From contig CAKVFO010000177.1 of the NCBI GenBank assembly GCA_934746785.1, forward strand, positions 1 through 6,188: a stretch of DNA of 6,188 bases, given 5' to 3'. How positions within the stretch are numbered: the first letter of the stretch is position 1; each line of letters opens with the position of its first letter. Source of the stretch: an uncultured Clostridium sp. (GTDB taxonomy: Bacteria; Bacillota; Clostridia; Clostridiales; Clostridiaceae). Below are positions 5,945-6,188 of this stretch, one piece after another. Under the pieces are notes generated by a model. That model searched no databases and was not told the origin of the DNA. It saw only the letters and a list, made by a program, of their open reading frames with translations. The position numbers and the translations under genes are program-made.

Positions 5945-6188
5945 AGATTTAATTGAAGTTTTAAAGTTTTTATATTAAATTAAGAATATAATTAATTTAT
6001 GGTAAAATACTACCAGTATTAGTTTTATAATAAAGCAGTTGAAATTATGACTGGTAATTGATAAGATATGCCAAAGTACATAAGAATATATAAAAAAACA
6101 ACCATATAAGTTTTTTGTAAGCGTAAAAGTTTTGGCGTCTTTTATTAATTCAAAAATAGTAATAAAATATCCCTATAAAGATTCTGGG
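5945..6188. other. AT-rich flank with no supported gene
   Basis: From the TAG at 5880-5882 to the window end no coding frame is supported; besides the terminator hairpin I see only AT-rich sequence. A 7-bp inverted repeat (TACCAGT at 6011-6017, ACTGGTA at 6050-6056) is too weak and widely spaced to interpret. On the minus strand a 13-codon open tail runs from the edge to a TAA at 6147-6145. A T-rich tract downstream of it (6100-6094 on that strand) follows an imperfect stem. Together these faintly suggest a converging gene ending here, but they do not establish one. Confidence 0.5.

Noticed and set aside
6011..6056. 7-bp inverted repeat TACCAGT/ACTGGTA
   Set aside because: The arms are 32 bases apart with no T run or promoter context, and it is likely to arise by chance in this AT-rich DNA.
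6145..6186. Minus-strand 13-codon tail from the window edge, possibly the end of a converging gene
   Set aside because: It is too short to judge and the terminator-like stem after it is imperfect.

Overview
The window looks like a chromosomal stretch from a low-GC Firmicute, most likely a Clostridium-type anaerobe. Its base composition is strongly AT-rich, Arg is mostly AGA and Leu mostly TTA, the ribosome binding sites are strong (GGGGGA), and the proteins carry cohesin and dockerin modules, which are typical of clostridia and their relatives. I cannot name the species.

Layout: (i) 1-941, minus strand, the 5' part of a secreted protein with a GTG start, a signal peptide, a cohesin-like module and a second beta-sandwich module; its C-terminus lies outside the window. 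(ii) 942-1218, a divergent intergenic region. (iii) 1219-2637, plus strand, a transglutaminase-like protein with a visible Cys/His/Asp triad and a canonical two-loop dockerin at its C-terminus, but no recognisable signal peptide. (iv) 2638-2822, a hairpin terminator, then a strong promoter (TTGACA, 16 bp, TATAAT) flanked by two perfect 12-bp palindromes. (v) 2823-5882, plus strand, a 1019-residue secreted protein: signal peptide, Fn3-like segment, an inserted domain resembling DUF5057 with an amidotransferase/ThuA-like look, duplicated Fn3/Ig-like modules, a cohesin-like module and a half-degenerate dockerin. (vi) 5883-6188, a perfect 18-bp terminator hairpin, then AT-rich DNA with no supported gene.

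The three genes appear to be three separate transcription units with nearly identical translation signals. Between them they offer at least two cohesin-like modules and two dockerins, but no recognisable glycoside hydrolase. My inference is that they contribute to a small extracellular cohesin-dockerin assembly carrying a transglutaminase/peptidase-like activity and a putative amidotransferase-fold domain instead of cellulases. Which cohesin binds which dockerin cannot be told from sequence alone. The most unusual points are the leaderless dockerin protein, the protein with both a cohesin and a dockerin, the nested domain insertion with a 261-residue internal duplication, and the paired palindromes at the promoter of the large gene.
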